Assembly (NCBI RefSeq): GCF_029537375.1
Contig: NZ_CP120679.1
Span: 866,001-930,000 of the forward strand
Direction: 5' to 3'
Origin: Bacillus sp. HSf4
Lineage (GTDB): Bacteria > Bacillota > Bacilli > Bacillales > Bacillaceae
DNA: 64,000 nucleotides
The notes under the pieces are model-generated. The model was not told where the DNA came from. It saw only the letters and a list, made by a program, of their open reading frames with translations, and did no database searches. A program made the position numbers and the translations under genes. This document shows, piece after piece, positions 1 to 8,092 of the stretch (its first letter is position 1; each line of letters starts with the position of its first letter).

Positions 1-2
1 TG

Positions 3-617
3 CAAGGCACCCCATACATTTACCAAGGGGAAGAAATCGGTATGACAGACCCGAAGTTTGACGATATTTCTCTTTATCGGGATGTAGAGTCTTTAAATAT
101 GTACCGCCTGATGAAAGAAGAGGGAAAATCCGAAGCGGAGATCCTCAAGATTTTGCAGGCAAAGTCACGCGATAATTCGCGGACGCCTGTGCAATGGAAT
201 GATGGGGAAAATGCCGGATTTACAACGGGAACACCGTGGATTCCGGTGCCTGACAATTACAAACACATCAATGTCGAAGAAGCGCTCCGCGATCCTGATT
301 CGATTTTCTACCATTATAAAAAGTTAAATGAGCTGCGCAAACAATACGATATCATCACGACAGGCGATTATCAGCTCATTCTTGAAGACGATCCGGATCT
401 TTACGCATATGTGAGAAACGGGGAAAATGAAAAGCTTTTGGTCATCAATAATTTTTACGGCAGAGAAAGCGAATTCCGCCTGCCGGATGATCTTGATGTT
501 GAAGGATATACAGCCAATGTTCTCATTTCCAACGACCCCGACATTCCGGAGCGTTTGACAAGCTTTAAGGTGAAACCTTATCAATCGATTGTTTATCATC
601 TTCGCAAACCATGCTAA
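3..617 (+). CDS. treA: Phospho-alpha-(1,1)-glucosidase TreA, C-terminal part (5' end outside window)
   Basis: The reading frame is open from the first bases and ends at 617, giving the last 204 residues of a protein that is about 560 residues in B. subtilis. It starts inside the GH13 barrel (QGTPYIYQGEEIGMT) and contains RTPVQWNDGENAGFTTG, typical of oligo-1,6-glucosidase/trehalose-6-phosphate hydrolases, followed by the C-terminal beta domain. The family hydrolyses trehalose-6-phosphate delivered by the trehalose PTS into glucose and glucose-6-phosphate in the cytoplasm. The identification as treA rather than another GH13 glucosidase rests on treR lying 21 bp downstream on the same strand, as in B. 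subtilis. The internal ATG at 42 is not the gene start. Confidence 0.93.
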   Translation, partial: QGTPYIYQGEEIGMTDPKFDDISLYRDVESLNMYRLMKEEGKSEAEILKILQAKSRDNSRTPVQWNDGENAGFTTGTPWIPVPDNYKHINVEEALRDPDSIFYHYKKLNELRKQYDIITTGDYQLILEDDPDLYAYVRNGENEKLLVINNFYGRESEFRLPDDLDVEGYTANVLISNDPDIPERLTSFKVKPYQSIVYHLRKPC

Positions 618-638
618 ACTAAGCTTGGTGGTAAAAAA

Positions 639-1355
639 ATGAAAGTCAACAAATATATGATGATTTACAAAGAAATCGCAGACCAAATCGATCAAGGCGT
701 GTTAAACGCCGGTGATATTTTGTCATCGGAAAATGACCTGGCCGAGCACTATGAGACGTCAAGAGAAACCGTCCGGAAAGCGCTGAATGTGCTTGCGCAA
801 AACGGATACATTCAAAAAATTAAGGGAAAAGGCTCGGTTGTGCTGAACAGGGAAAAAATGCAGTTCCCGGTTTCCGGCCTCGTCAGTTTTAAAGAGCTTT
901 CCGAAACGCTCGGCAAAGAAACAAAGACGACGGTGCATGAATTCGGCTTGACGCTCCCGAACGCATATATACAAAAACAGCTTCGGATCTCCGCTGATGA
1001 AGACATATGGCGTGTCGTCCGGTCGAGAAACATCAACGGCGAGCGTGTCATTCTGGACAAGGATTATTTTATCCGCCAAAACGTACCGCTGTTAACAAAA
1101 GAGATATGCGAGGATTCGATCTATCAATACCTCGAAGGCGAGCTCGGGCTTGTTATCAGCTACGCCCATAAAGAAATCGTCGTGGAGCCGTGTACGGAAG
1201 CGGATCAAAAGTATTTGGATCTCAACGGATATGACCATATCGTCGTGGTGAAAAATTTCGTTTTTCTCGATGATACGACTTTGTTCCAATACACGGAAAG
1301 CAGACACCGCCTTGATAAATTTCGGTTTGTCGATTTTGCCAGAAGAGAGAAATAG
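639..1355 (+). CDS. treR: GntR-family transcriptional repressor of the trehalose operon TreR
   Basis: 238 residues. The N-terminus is a GntR winged helix (about residues 5-70; the ETSRETVRKALNVLAQNG stretch is the recognition region) and the rest is a UTRA effector domain (about 95-230). In B. subtilis TreR represses treP-treA and is released by trehalose-6-phosphate, so the gene regulates the operon it closes. A GGTGG ribosome binding site lies upstream of the ATG at 639. The spacing of 21 bp from treA and the hairpin directly after the stop show it is the last gene of the tre operon. Length and domain order are normal. Confidence 0.93.
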   Translation: MKVNKYMMIYKEIADQIDQGVLNAGDILSSENDLAEHYETSRETVRKALNVLAQNGYIQKIKGKGSVVLNREKMQFPVSGLVSFKELSETLGKETKTTVHEFGLTLPNAYIQKQLRISADEDIWRVVRSRNINGERVILDKDYFIRQNVPLLTKEICEDSIYQYLEGELGLVISYAHKEIVVEPCTEADQKYLDLNGYDHIVVVKNFVFLDDTTLFQYTESRHRLDKFRFVDFARREK

Positions 1356-1387
1356 CACGGTCCGCCTGTCGGCGGCCGTGTTTTTTT
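1356..1387 (+). terminator. Rho-independent terminator of the tre operon
   Basis: A GC-rich two-part hairpin (CACGG ... CCGTG outside, CCGCC/GGCGG inside) is followed by seven T, one base after the treR stop codon. Confidence 0.9.
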
Positions 1388-1460
1388 GTGCAGCCGTTTC
1401 TGCTCCCGTGCCGATTGAATATGATGTGATACGTGTAACGTAAAAAGGGAGGCTGTAGGA

Positions 1461-2153
1461 ATGATTCATGAAACAGCGAAAATCGGAAAGAATGTCGTGT
1501 TCGGAGAACATGTCGTGATTGAGGAAAACGTGATGATCGGAGATGATGTGGAAATTGGCCACCATGCCGTCATTAAAAAGAATACACAGATTGGAGACAG
1601 AGTGAAGATCGGCGATTTGGCCGTCTTAGGCAAAGCGGCTTCATCAAACAAAAAAATGGCGCGAAAGCCGAAAAAGAAAGGAGCACCTTTAAAGATTGAA
1701 GCCGATGCGGTTATCGGTTCAAATGTTGTGATTTATCGGGCCGTGCTTTTGGATCAAGGGGTGTTCGTCGGAGATATGGCAAGCATCCGCGAAAATGTAA
1801 CGGTTGGCAAAGAAAGCATCATCGGGCGTAACGCCATGGTTGAGAACAACACGACGATCGGCAGCCGGGTGACGATTCAAACGGGATGCTATATCACCGC
1901 GGATATGGAGATTGAAGATGAAGTGTTTATCGGTCCGCGCTGTTCAACATCAAATGACAAATATATGGGGATGGGCAATTATCCATATCAAGGTCCGGTG
2001 ATTAAAAGGGGCGCGAAAATCGGCAATAATGCGACATTGCTGCCGGCGGTTGTCATCGGCGAGCAAGCGGTCATCGGGGCCGGCGCCGTCATCACGAAAG
2101 ATATTCCTGCCGGCAAAACGGCTGTGGGCAATCCGGGGCGGGTTGTGAAATAA
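1461..2153 (+). CDS. Hexapeptide-repeat acyltransferase, WbpD-like sugar N-acetyltransferase
   Basis: 230 residues made of left-handed beta-helix hexapeptide repeats (IGKNVV, IGDDVEI, IGSNVVI, IGRNAMV, IGNNATL, IGAGAVI). Near residue 160 it has EVFIGPRCSTSNDKY, which resembles the segment seen in 3-amino-sugar acetyltransferases such as WbpD. These enzymes use acetyl-CoA to acetylate a UDP-linked amino sugar in the cytoplasm. An AAAGGGAGG site (1444-1452) supports the ATG at 1461. About residues 60-78 is an unusual Lys/Arg-rich insert between repeats. The aminotransferase, Gfo/Idh oxidoreductase and UDP-sugar dehydrogenase at 15.3-18.9 kb would supply the substrate. The acyl group and the exact sugar are inferred; a serine acetyltransferase-like or maltose acetyltransferase role is less likely given the context. 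Confidence 0.75.
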   Translation: MIHETAKIGKNVVFGEHVVIEENVMIGDDVEIGHHAVIKKNTQIGDRVKIGDLAVLGKAASSNKKMARKPKKKGAPLKIEADAVIGSNVVIYRAVLLDQGVFVGDMASIRENVTVGKESIIGRNAMVENNTTIGSRVTIQTGCYITADMEIEDEVFIGPRCSTSNDKYMGMGNYPYQGPVIKRGAKIGNNATLLPAVVIGEQAVIGAGAVITKDIPAGKTAVGNPGRVVK

Positions 2154-2267
2154 GATTTTTATTTGTAATTACGGAAGTTTAATAGATGTTATGAGGCATA
2201 CAGAAAATCATTTCGTCAGGGTCCATTCTTAATAAAAAGAGGTGTTTTTCACAAGTTAAATAACGTG

Positions 2268-2295
2268 GCTTACTGATGATGGCGGTCATATTATA
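2268..2295 (+). promoter_or_regulatory. Candidate sigma-K promoter of the first collagen-like gene
   Basis: GC at 2268-2269, 17 bp, then CATATTATA at 2287-2295, which fits the sigma-K -10 consensus CATANNNTA exactly and the -35 AC with one mismatch. Just upstream, GTTAAATAACGTG (2255-2267) is repeated identically at 3966-3978 before the second collagen-like gene. Confidence 0.6.
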
Positions 2296-2355
2296 TTTAA
2301 GCTTCACAAGATAAGCAGTGGAGCACACATAATATGATCGAAGGTGAAAAATATT

Positions 2356-3843
2356 ATGTCAATTCAAAATTTAGTGGTGAACGGAGGCTTTGAGTCCGGA
2401 ACCCTGTCTCCTTGGAGCGGAAGCAATTCGTCTGTGAACGGCCAATTTTCACATTCGGGTTTTTTCTCTGCCAGGATGTTGGGTGGGACTTCAACTTCGT
2501 TCATCGCTCAGTTTGTTCCGATTGAGCAGGGAGAAAGCGGGGAGTTTTTTGTTTCTTTAGCGAAGCCCGAGTTACTTCCTGCTCCTTCTGTGGCAATACA
2601 GATCACTTATTTTGATGATGCGTTTAATTTTCTTGGATTTGGCTTATTCGCAACTATTCCATCAAGCAGGATACCTGCTGCAGAAAATGGGACATGGCTT
2701 GAGATTTACAAAACAATCGAAGCGGCGCCACAAGGCACCACACAAGCGTTTATTTTAATCATTAACTTGCCGCAATTGGGAACAACAGATGTTTTAATTG
2801 ATGATGTTGCATTGCTAGATGTAGATGGGGGTGTAGGCCCGACGGGAGCAACCGGCCCAACGGGAGCAACCGGCCCAACGGGAGCAGCCGGTCCAACGGG
2901 AGTGACCGGCCCAACGGGAGCAACCGGCCCAACGGGAGCAGCCGGCCCAACAGGAGCAACCGGCCCAACAGGAGCAGCCGGCCCAACGGGAGTGACCGGC
3001 CCAACGGGAGCAACCGGCCCAACGGGAGCAGCCGGTCCAACGGGAGTGACCGGCCCAACGGGAGCAACCGGCCCAACGGGAGTGACCGGCCCAACGGGAG
3101 CAACCGGCCCAACGGGAGCAGCCGGCCCAACGGGAGTGACCGGCCCAAGAGGAGCAACCGGCCCAACGGGAGCAACCGGCCCAACGGGAGCAACCGGCCC
3201 AACGGGAGTGACCGGCCCAAGAGGAGCAACCGGCCCAAGAGGAGCAACCGGCCCAAGAGGAGCAACCGGCCCAACGGGAGTGACCGGCCCAACGGGAGCA
3301 GCCGGCCCAACGGGAGCGACCGGTCCAACGGGAGCAACCGGCCCAACGGGAGCAGCCGGTCCAACGGGAGTGACCGGCCCAACGGGAGCAACCGGCCCAA
3401 CGGGAGCGACCGGTCCGACGGGAGCAACTGGTCCAGGCAGTATATTGGCTTCACCAACACAATCAAACATGCCTCTAACATTAACAATTGATACAGAGTT
3501 GTCGGTTTTAGCAACAACAGTTTCCACTTCAGATGGGCAAAGTGTAAAGCTCGATTCAATGGCTGAAGTAGATATAATAGTAGGCCCAGCTGGGTTATTC
3601 CAATATAGTATTGTCTTTAGTTTTTATAGAAATGGGGAAGTTATTGCACAAGTTACTGAAGATAATCAAGGTGAAAAATCAACAGGATTGATTCGTCTGT
3701 ATAGTGATATTCCTAATCTAACTTGGGTTGATAATCCGGGATCCGGGACGCAAACTTATGAGCTTAGAATAACGGTTACCGGTAATAACATTTTAACGGC
3801 TTCAGCCAACACCAGGTCATTAACCGCTGTAATATACGGTTGA
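2356..3843 (+). CDS. Collagen-like protein with N-terminal beta-sandwich and C-terminal globular domain (BclA-type architecture)
   Basis: 495 residues from the ATG at 2356, chosen because AAGGTG (2341-2346) lies 9 bases before it and the second paralogue starts with the same MSIQN; a GTG at 2344 is in frame but sits inside that site. Residues 1-155 form an apparently all-beta domain ([16 protein letters not shown], ending [12 protein letters not shown]) resembling carbohydrate-binding-like jelly rolls. Residues about 160-360 are Gly-X-Y triplets, mostly [12 protein letters not shown] with some GPRGAT. The last 135 residues look like a beta-rich trimerisation head. There is no signal peptide or membrane segment, as expected for a mother-cell-made spore surface protein. 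The many threonines in the Y position are plausible O-glycosylation sites, fitting the glycosyltransferases next door. The exosporium/coat location is inferred. Confidence 0.85.
   Translation: MSIQNLVVNGGFESGTLSPWSGSNSSVNGQFSHSGFFSARMLGGTSTSFIAQFVPIEQGESGEFFVSLAKPELLPAPSVAIQITYFDDAFNFLGFGLFATIPSSRIPAAENGTWLEIYKTIEAAPQGTTQAFILIINLPQLGTTDVLIDDVALLDVDGGVGPTGATGPTGATGPTGAAGPTGVTGPTGATGPTGAAGPTGATGPTGAAGPTGVTGPTGATGPTGAAGPTGVTGPTGATGPTGVTGPTGATGPTGAAGPTGVTGPRGATGPTGATGPTGATGPTGVTGPRGATGPRGATGPRGATGPTGVTGPTGAAGPTGATGPTGATGPTGAAGPTGVTGPTGATGPTGATGPTGATGPGSILASPTQSNMPLTLTIDTELSVLATTVSTSDGQSVKLDSMAEVDIIVGPAGLFQYSIVFSFYRNGEVIAQVTEDNQGEKSTGLIRLYSDIPNLTWVDNPGSGTQTYELRITVTGNNILTASANTRSLTAVIYG
2830..3432 (+). 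repeat. Collagen-type coding repeat array (18-nt unit)
   Basis: About 33 tandem copies of an 18-nt unit GGCCCAACGGGAGCAACC and close variants, encoding Gly-Pro-Thr-Gly-Ala-Thr. Variants (GTG-ACC for Val-Thr; CCAAGAGGA for Pro-Arg-Gly, clustered at about 3140-3260) recur in blocks, showing internal duplication. Confidence 0.95.
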
Positions 3844-3978
3844 TTAAATAATTTTTCGAGCAGAATAAGAGATTTTATCAATTGATATTCTCAAAGCTCA
3901 GGTTTGGAGAGAGTAGAGTTCGGTAATGAGATTCAAAATTGACGGTAAATGTGTTGAAGCAATGAGTTAAATAACGTG

Positions 3979-4006
3979 ACCGCATTATTGTAGAAAACAT
4001 AGTATA
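3979..4006 (+). promoter_or_regulatory. Candidate sigma-K promoter of the second collagen-like gene
   Basis: AC at 3979-3980, exactly 17 bp, then CATAGTATA at 3998-4006: a full match to AC-N16/17-CATANNNTA. It is preceded by the same GTTAAATAACGTG block as the promoter at 2268, and the start codon is 63 bp downstream. Confidence 0.7.
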
Positions 4007-4069
4007 TGTTAGCTTTAACCTTGAAAAAGAGTTAAAGCAAATATAGAAAAAGGGAGGTTTAAATCCTAG

Positions 4070-5419
4070 ATGTCGATTCAAAATGTGGTCATTAATGGAA
4101 GTTTTGAAAACGGGACACTTGCACCTTGGGTTGGGCAAAATGCTACAGTCACAACTCAATTTTCTCACTCTGGTTTTTGGTCGGCGAGGTTGCTGGGAGG
4201 GAATGTAGTTTCATATATCGCTCAATTTGCTCCAGTCGACGCAGGAGAAGGTTTAGAATTTCTTGTTTCCCTGGCAAAGGTTGGTTTTGCCCCATCTCCT
4301 CAAGTTCAGATTCAAGTCTCTTATTTTGATAGTTCATTTAACTTTCTAGGCCAAGGACTCTTTGTTAATATTCCTTTCAATAGATTACCAGTTGTCGAAA
4401 ACAATACATGGCTTGAAGTCTATCAAACAACGACCCCGGCTCCAGCTGGTGCTACTATGGCTTTTATTTTAATTAATACTTTGCCGCAGGCAGGAACAGC
4501 TGATGTAATAGTAGATGATGTAGCTCTATTAGATGTAGAAGGCGGAGGAGTAGGCCCAACAGGTCCACAAGGTCCGACCGGCCCAACAGGTCCAACAGGC
4601 CCAGCAGGCCCGACAGGAGCGACAGGAGCGACAGGTCCAACAGGAGCGACAGGTCCGACAGGTCCAACAGGAGCGACAGGAGCGACAGGTCCAACAGGAG
4701 CGACAGGTCCGACAGGTCCAACAGGAGCGACAGGAGCGACAGGTCCAACAGGAGCGACAGGAGCGACAGGTCCAACAGGAGCGACAGGTCCGACAGGAGC
4801 AACAGGTCCGACAGGAGCAACAGGAGCGACAGGTCCGACAGGAGCAACAGGAGCGACAGGTCCGACAGGAGCAACAGGAGCGACAGGTCCGACAGGAGCA
4901 ACAGGAGCGACCGGCCCGACAGGTCCAGCAGGAGCAACAGGAGCGACAGGTCCAACAGGAGCGACCGGCCCGACAGGTCCAGCAGGAGCAACAGGAGCGA
5001 CCGGCCCGACAGGTCCGACAGGAGCAACAGGAGCGACAGGAGCGACAGGTCCAACAGGAGCGACCGGCCCGACAGGTCCGACAGGTCCGACAGGAGCGAC
5101 AGGTCCAACAGGAGCGACAGGTCCAACAGGTCCAACAGGAGCGACAGGTCCGACAGGTCCAACAGGAGCGACAGGTCCAACAGGAGCGACAGGTCCGACA
5201 GGTCCAACAGGAGCGACAGGTCCAACAGGAGCGACCGGCCCGACAGGTCCGACGGGAGCAACGGGAGCAACCGGCCCAACTGGCCCAACCGGCCCAACCG
5301 GCCCAACTGGCCCAACTGGCCCAACCGGCCCAACCGGCCCGACAGGTCCAACCGGCCCAACTGGCGGTGCAGCATTGCAACAATCCCGAAAGTTCCTTAA
5401 TCAGTCAAGACTGAGTTAA
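4070..5419 (+). CDS. Second collagen-like protein, paralogue lacking the C-terminal head
   Basis: 449 residues. Residues 1-155 are clearly homologous to the N-terminal domain of the upstream protein ([35 protein letters not shown]). Residues about 162-430 are [12 protein letters not shown] collagen triplets, ending in a pure GPTGPT stretch. Only an 18-residue tail follows, so the globular head of the first protein is absent; neither other frame restores a long head. AGGGAGGT (4051-4058) supports the start. The repeat uses GGT CCA ACA GGA GCG ACA whereas the first gene uses GGC CCA ACG GGA GCA ACC, so the two arrays expanded independently. Likely a co-assembling or anchor-like spore surface filament protein; function inferred. 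Confidence 0.82.
   Translation: MSIQNVVINGSFENGTLAPWVGQNATVTTQFSHSGFWSARLLGGNVVSYIAQFAPVDAGEGLEFLVSLAKVGFAPSPQVQIQVSYFDSSFNFLGQGLFVNIPFNRLPVVENNTWLEVYQTTTPAPAGATMAFILINTLPQAGTADVIVDDVALLDVEGGGVGPTGPQGPTGPTGPTGPAGPTGATGATGPTGATGPTGPTGATGATGPTGATGPTGPTGATGATGPTGATGATGPTGATGPTGATGPTGATGATGPTGATGATGPTGATGATGPTGATGATGPTGPAGATGATGPTGATGPTGPAGATGATGPTGPTGATGATGATGPTGATGPTGPTGPTGATGPTGATGPTGPTGATGPTGPTGATGPTGATGPTGPTGATGPTGATGPTGPTGATGATGPTGPTGPTGPTGPTGPTGPTGPTGPTGPTGGAALQQSRKFLNQSRLS
4555..5365 (+). repeat. Collagen-type coding repeat array (9-nt unit)
   Basis: About 90 tandem 9-nt units alternating GGTCCAACA/GGTCCGACA (GPT) and GGAGCGACA/GGAGCAACA (GAT). The last about 100 bases (5257-5360) switch to GGCCCAACC/GGCCCAACT units, resembling the codon style of the first array. 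Confidence 0.95.
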
Positions 5420-5504
5420 CTTCACTTTGTTTCTGGGACTCCATTATTATTGTGGCAGCAGCTATAACTATAGCATCTAAGACCTACAGTGTTTTAGGAG
5501 GGGT

Positions 5505-5540
5505 GCATGAAAGCCGTCGGCTTTCATGCGCCTCTTTTTT
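5505..5540 (+). terminator. Rho-independent terminator after the collagen-like genes
   Basis: Perfect 11-bp stem GCATGAAAGCC / GGCTTTCATGC with a 3-base loop, then a CCTCTTTTTT tract. A small ORF with a good Shine-Dalgarno starts inside it (5507) but coincides with the hairpin. Confidence 0.85.
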
Positions 5541-5556
5541 ATGAAAAAAGGAATTC

Positions 5557-5606
5557 AAAAATAAGAGGACTGGCCGATAAGTATATGTCTTATCAGACAG
5601 CCCTCT
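5557..5606 (-). terminator. Terminator-like hairpin of the minus-strand glycosyltransferase gene
   Basis: Inverted repeat AGAGG-CTG-GATAAG / CTTATC-CAG-CCTCT; on the minus strand it is followed by TTATTTTT, 35 bases after the stop codon at 5642. Confidence 0.65.
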
Positions 5607-5641
5607 AATTCATATGACATTCAAATGCAGTTTAGTTAGAT

Positions 5642-7912
5642 TTATATCAGCAAATGATCCATCTCCTCTTTTAGGTGATCAATATCTTCCCTATACATTT
5701 CTTTTCCGGAAACCAAACTCAAATGAAAATAACTAAGCATTTTTTCTAGCAAAGGCCGGACACACTTTTTCTTCGCTTCTTCGTCAAGGTGCCGTGTAAA
5801 TCCGTTCTTTTGATACTCCTTTGCAATAGCTGCATAGACTTTTCCGATGGTAAAATATTTCAATTCCTTTCTGTGGGTTTCCTCAAGTTCGTTCCAATTG
5901 ATATAAGGCAAATATACATCTTCACTAAAATGCTCAATAATATATTCCATCACATGAATGATAGACGGTATTCGTTTGTCTATATGATAAGTGAAATTTT
6001 TTTGGTGTCTCCGATAGCAATAAACAGGTTTATTTAAATAATGGTATTTCCAGCCGCGTTTAATATTGACGATACTATTCAATGTGTCACCGGCATATAG
6101 ATTCTTACAATCGGCGACCCAGGAGTAGTTATGCTTGCGATAAAAAGACAATTTGAACAATCCTACCATTGGATACACACCGGACCCGCCTCTTTCAAAC
6201 ACACGACGTATCACTTCATCATCCGTATATGATTGGTAAGTCCAGCTTCCGATCGTTTTGCTATCAGCATCGACTAATAAAAAGTCTCCGTAAACATAAT
6301 CTAAATTCTCTTGTTCATAAAAACATTCCATCAAATCATAGAGCACATTGTCATACGCCAAAAAATCATCTGCGCTGACAGGCATTACATATTCACCTGT
6401 AGCTTCTTCGAAAATCTCTGTGAATGCCGTATCTGCCATGCCTGAATTTTCTTGATGGCATATCGTTTTTATGTTTGGATGCTGTTCTTTATAAGCATTT
6501 ATTATTTCAATTGAACCGTCGGTGGAATGATCATCCACAATGATGATTTCCATATTCGGATACGTCTGATTCATGACAGACTGAACGCATTGGTCCAAAA
6601 AACGGGCGTAATTGTAATTGACGATTCCGACTGTGATTTTAGGCGGATTGAGAATGGCTGTGTGTACACTCGTTTTTGCCGGTTTTGCCAGCTTTGAGAT
6701 GGTTTCTTCGATTTGCTTCATTTGTTTGTCAAACGAATAATGCTTTTCAATATAAGCCCGGTATTGAACGGAGGAATAGTCATGTTCAGTGACCATTTCG
6801 ACCAGTTCATCAATCGTGTTCCATACAAATGCCGCATCGTAAATCGTTTTTGCACCGTAAAAATTGTGAACAAGTGGTTTGATTCCTTTTGCCATCGCTT
6901 CCATAACCGACATTTGCTGGCTTTCCAAAAGGCTTGTCGAAATGAGATAATGCTTATCTTCCAAGTATCGGTTGATATCGCTCTGCCAGCCGTCCATCTG
7001 GACGCTGTCCTGCAAATCCAGCTCTTCAATCATTTGTTTAAAATATAATTGATAGCGGATGTCTTGATACTGACCGGCGATAAACAATTTGTATCTTGGA
7101 TCTTTGTCATGAATCGCTTTGAACGCGTGCAATAAAAGCATCGGCCCTTTTTTATAATTGATATAGCCGACACATGCGATATGAAACCCTTTTTCACGTT
7201 CAGTAAACGTATACTGGTCTAAGTTTACCCCATTTGGGATGGTGACGGCCTGTGTATTTTCCAGACTTTTCACTTGATTCACCACGAATTGCTCCATGTG
7301 TTTTCCGTCAAAAATCACTTGATCCACCGTATTCCAGCGAACTTGATGGATATACGCTGTAAAAGCTTCATAGCTGTGAAGCCTGCAAATTAATGTTTTT
7401 TGCTGTGCGAAAGGCAGCTTGCTTCCATAAACGATCAGGTTGTCACACCATTCAAACCAGCAAATATCCGCCCATTTCATGCCTTTATCGACTTGTTTCA
7501 GATCTGTAACCACCGCTTTTACTGTTCTGTATGAATCGGAAAGATGGTCGATTACAGGGTTGATAAACGTATCCAAATTCGGTTTGACAAAGAAAACGAT
7601 TTTCGGCCGAACTTTTTCAATGCTCTGGAAAAGACTGCTTTTCTCCATATACAATTTCTTTTTCTGTGTGTGATTCATAAAAAAAGCAGCATCATCATAC
7701 AGTTCACAAGCTTGTTGAATCCGTCCTTTCTTTTCATAAATCAAACCTAAACTGACGAGTATGACAGGATTAAATGGATCTGCTTTCAGTCTATCTTTGA
7801 TGATTTGTTCGGCTTCCTCCCAGTTTTCTTCAGCCGTCACCCGGGTCATTTCATGTTCACCGGCGAGATCCAGTGAACGCAACAGTACATCGAGTTCATG
7901 ATTTTGAGCCAC
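5642..7912 (-). CDS. Bifunctional glycosyltransferase: TPR region, GT4-like domain, GT2 domain
   Basis: 756 residues from a GTG at 7912, chosen because AGGAGG lies 9 bases upstream; the ATG at 7921 abuts that site. Residues about 20-90 are TPR-like helices. A GT-B fold GT4-like domain follows (about 95-400: HIACVGYINYKKGPMLLLHA, then ESQQMSVMEAMAKG, the EX7E motif). A GT2 domain fills about 425-640 (ITVGIVNYNYARFLDQCVQS, VDDHSTDG, SADDFLAYDN with the metal-binding DD). Two transferase activities in one chain suggest building a disaccharide or oligosaccharide. It is transcribed towards the collagen-like genes. Cytoplasmic, no membrane helix. The acceptor is inferred to be the collagen-like proteins or a precursor. 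Confidence 0.8.
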   Translation of the reverse strand: MAQNHELDVLLRSLDLAGEHEMTRVTAEENWEEAEQIIKDRLKADPFNPVILVSLGLIYEKKGRIQQACELYDDAAFFMNHTQKKKLYMEKSSLFQSIEKVRPKIVFFVKPNLDTFINPVIDHLSDSYRTVKAVVTDLKQVDKGMKWADICWFEWCDNLIVYGSKLPFAQQKTLICRLHSYEAFTAYIHQVRWNTVDQVIFDGKHMEQFVVNQVKSLENTQAVTIPNGVNLDQYTFTEREKGFHIACVGYINYKKGPMLLLHAFKAIHDKDPRYKLFIAGQYQDIRYQLYFKQMIEELDLQDSVQMDGWQSDINRYLEDKHYLISTSLLESQQMSVMEAMAKGIKPLVHNFYGAKTIYDAAFVWNTIDELVEMVTEHDYSSVQYRAYIEKHYSFDKQMKQIEETISKLAKPAKTSVHTAILNPPKITVGIVNYNYARFLDQCVQSVMNQTYPNMEIIIVDDHSTDGSIEIINAYKEQHPNIKTICHQENSGMADTAFTEIFEEATGEYVMPVSADDFLAYDNVLYDLMECFYEQENLDYVYGDFLLVDADSKTIGSWTYQSYTDDEVIRRVFERGGSGVYPMVGLFKLSFYRKHNYSWVADCKNLYAGDTLNSIVNIKRGWKYHYLNKPVYCYRRHQKNFTYHIDKRIPSIIHVMEYIIEHFSEDVYLPYINWNELEETHRKELKYFTIGKVYAAIAKEYQKNGFTRHLDEEAKKKCVRPLLEKMLSYFHLSLVSGKEMYREDIDHLKEEMDHLLI

Positions 7913-8028
7913 CTCAAGCATCCTCCTATATGAACGAAATTTTCTCTAGTACTATCTATATTCACCGAAGAATGCGAAGTTGCCGTGATATTCATCCCCA
8001 CTCTTTTTGAACTATGGCAATGGTACAA

Positions 8029-8056
8029 ACAAGAAACCTGCTTCACTCATAATCTA
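8029..8056 (+). promoter_or_regulatory. Candidate sigma-K promoter of the GT2-TPR gene
   Basis: AC at 8029-8030, 17 bp, CATAATCTA at 8048-8056; full match to AC-N17-CATANNNTA, 37 bp before the start codon. Confidence 0.65.
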
Positions 8057-8092
8057 TTGAAGTGAAGATATCATGATAAGGAGTGAACATAT

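Noticed and set aside
2706..3559. Long minus-strand ORFs antisense to the first collagen repeat (proline/valine- and leucine-rich)
   Set aside because: They mirror the periodic repeat, which keeps other frames open; no ribosome binding site and no plausible protein.
2830..5365. Tandem repeats considered as a CRISPR array or satellite
   Set aside because: Units of 9-18 nt without spacers, in frame with Gly-X-Y triplets: coding collagen repeats.
4473..5383. Minus-strand ORFs of 284-300 codons with repeated Leu-Ser or Cys-Arg patterns
   Set aside because: Artefact of the 9-nt repeat read in reverse; composition is entirely repeat-derived.
5507..5608. 33-codon ORF with a strong AGGAGGGG site starting MKAVGFHAP
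   Set aside because: Its start lies inside the collagen operon terminator stem, and its end in the opposite-strand terminator; sequence explained by both hairpins.
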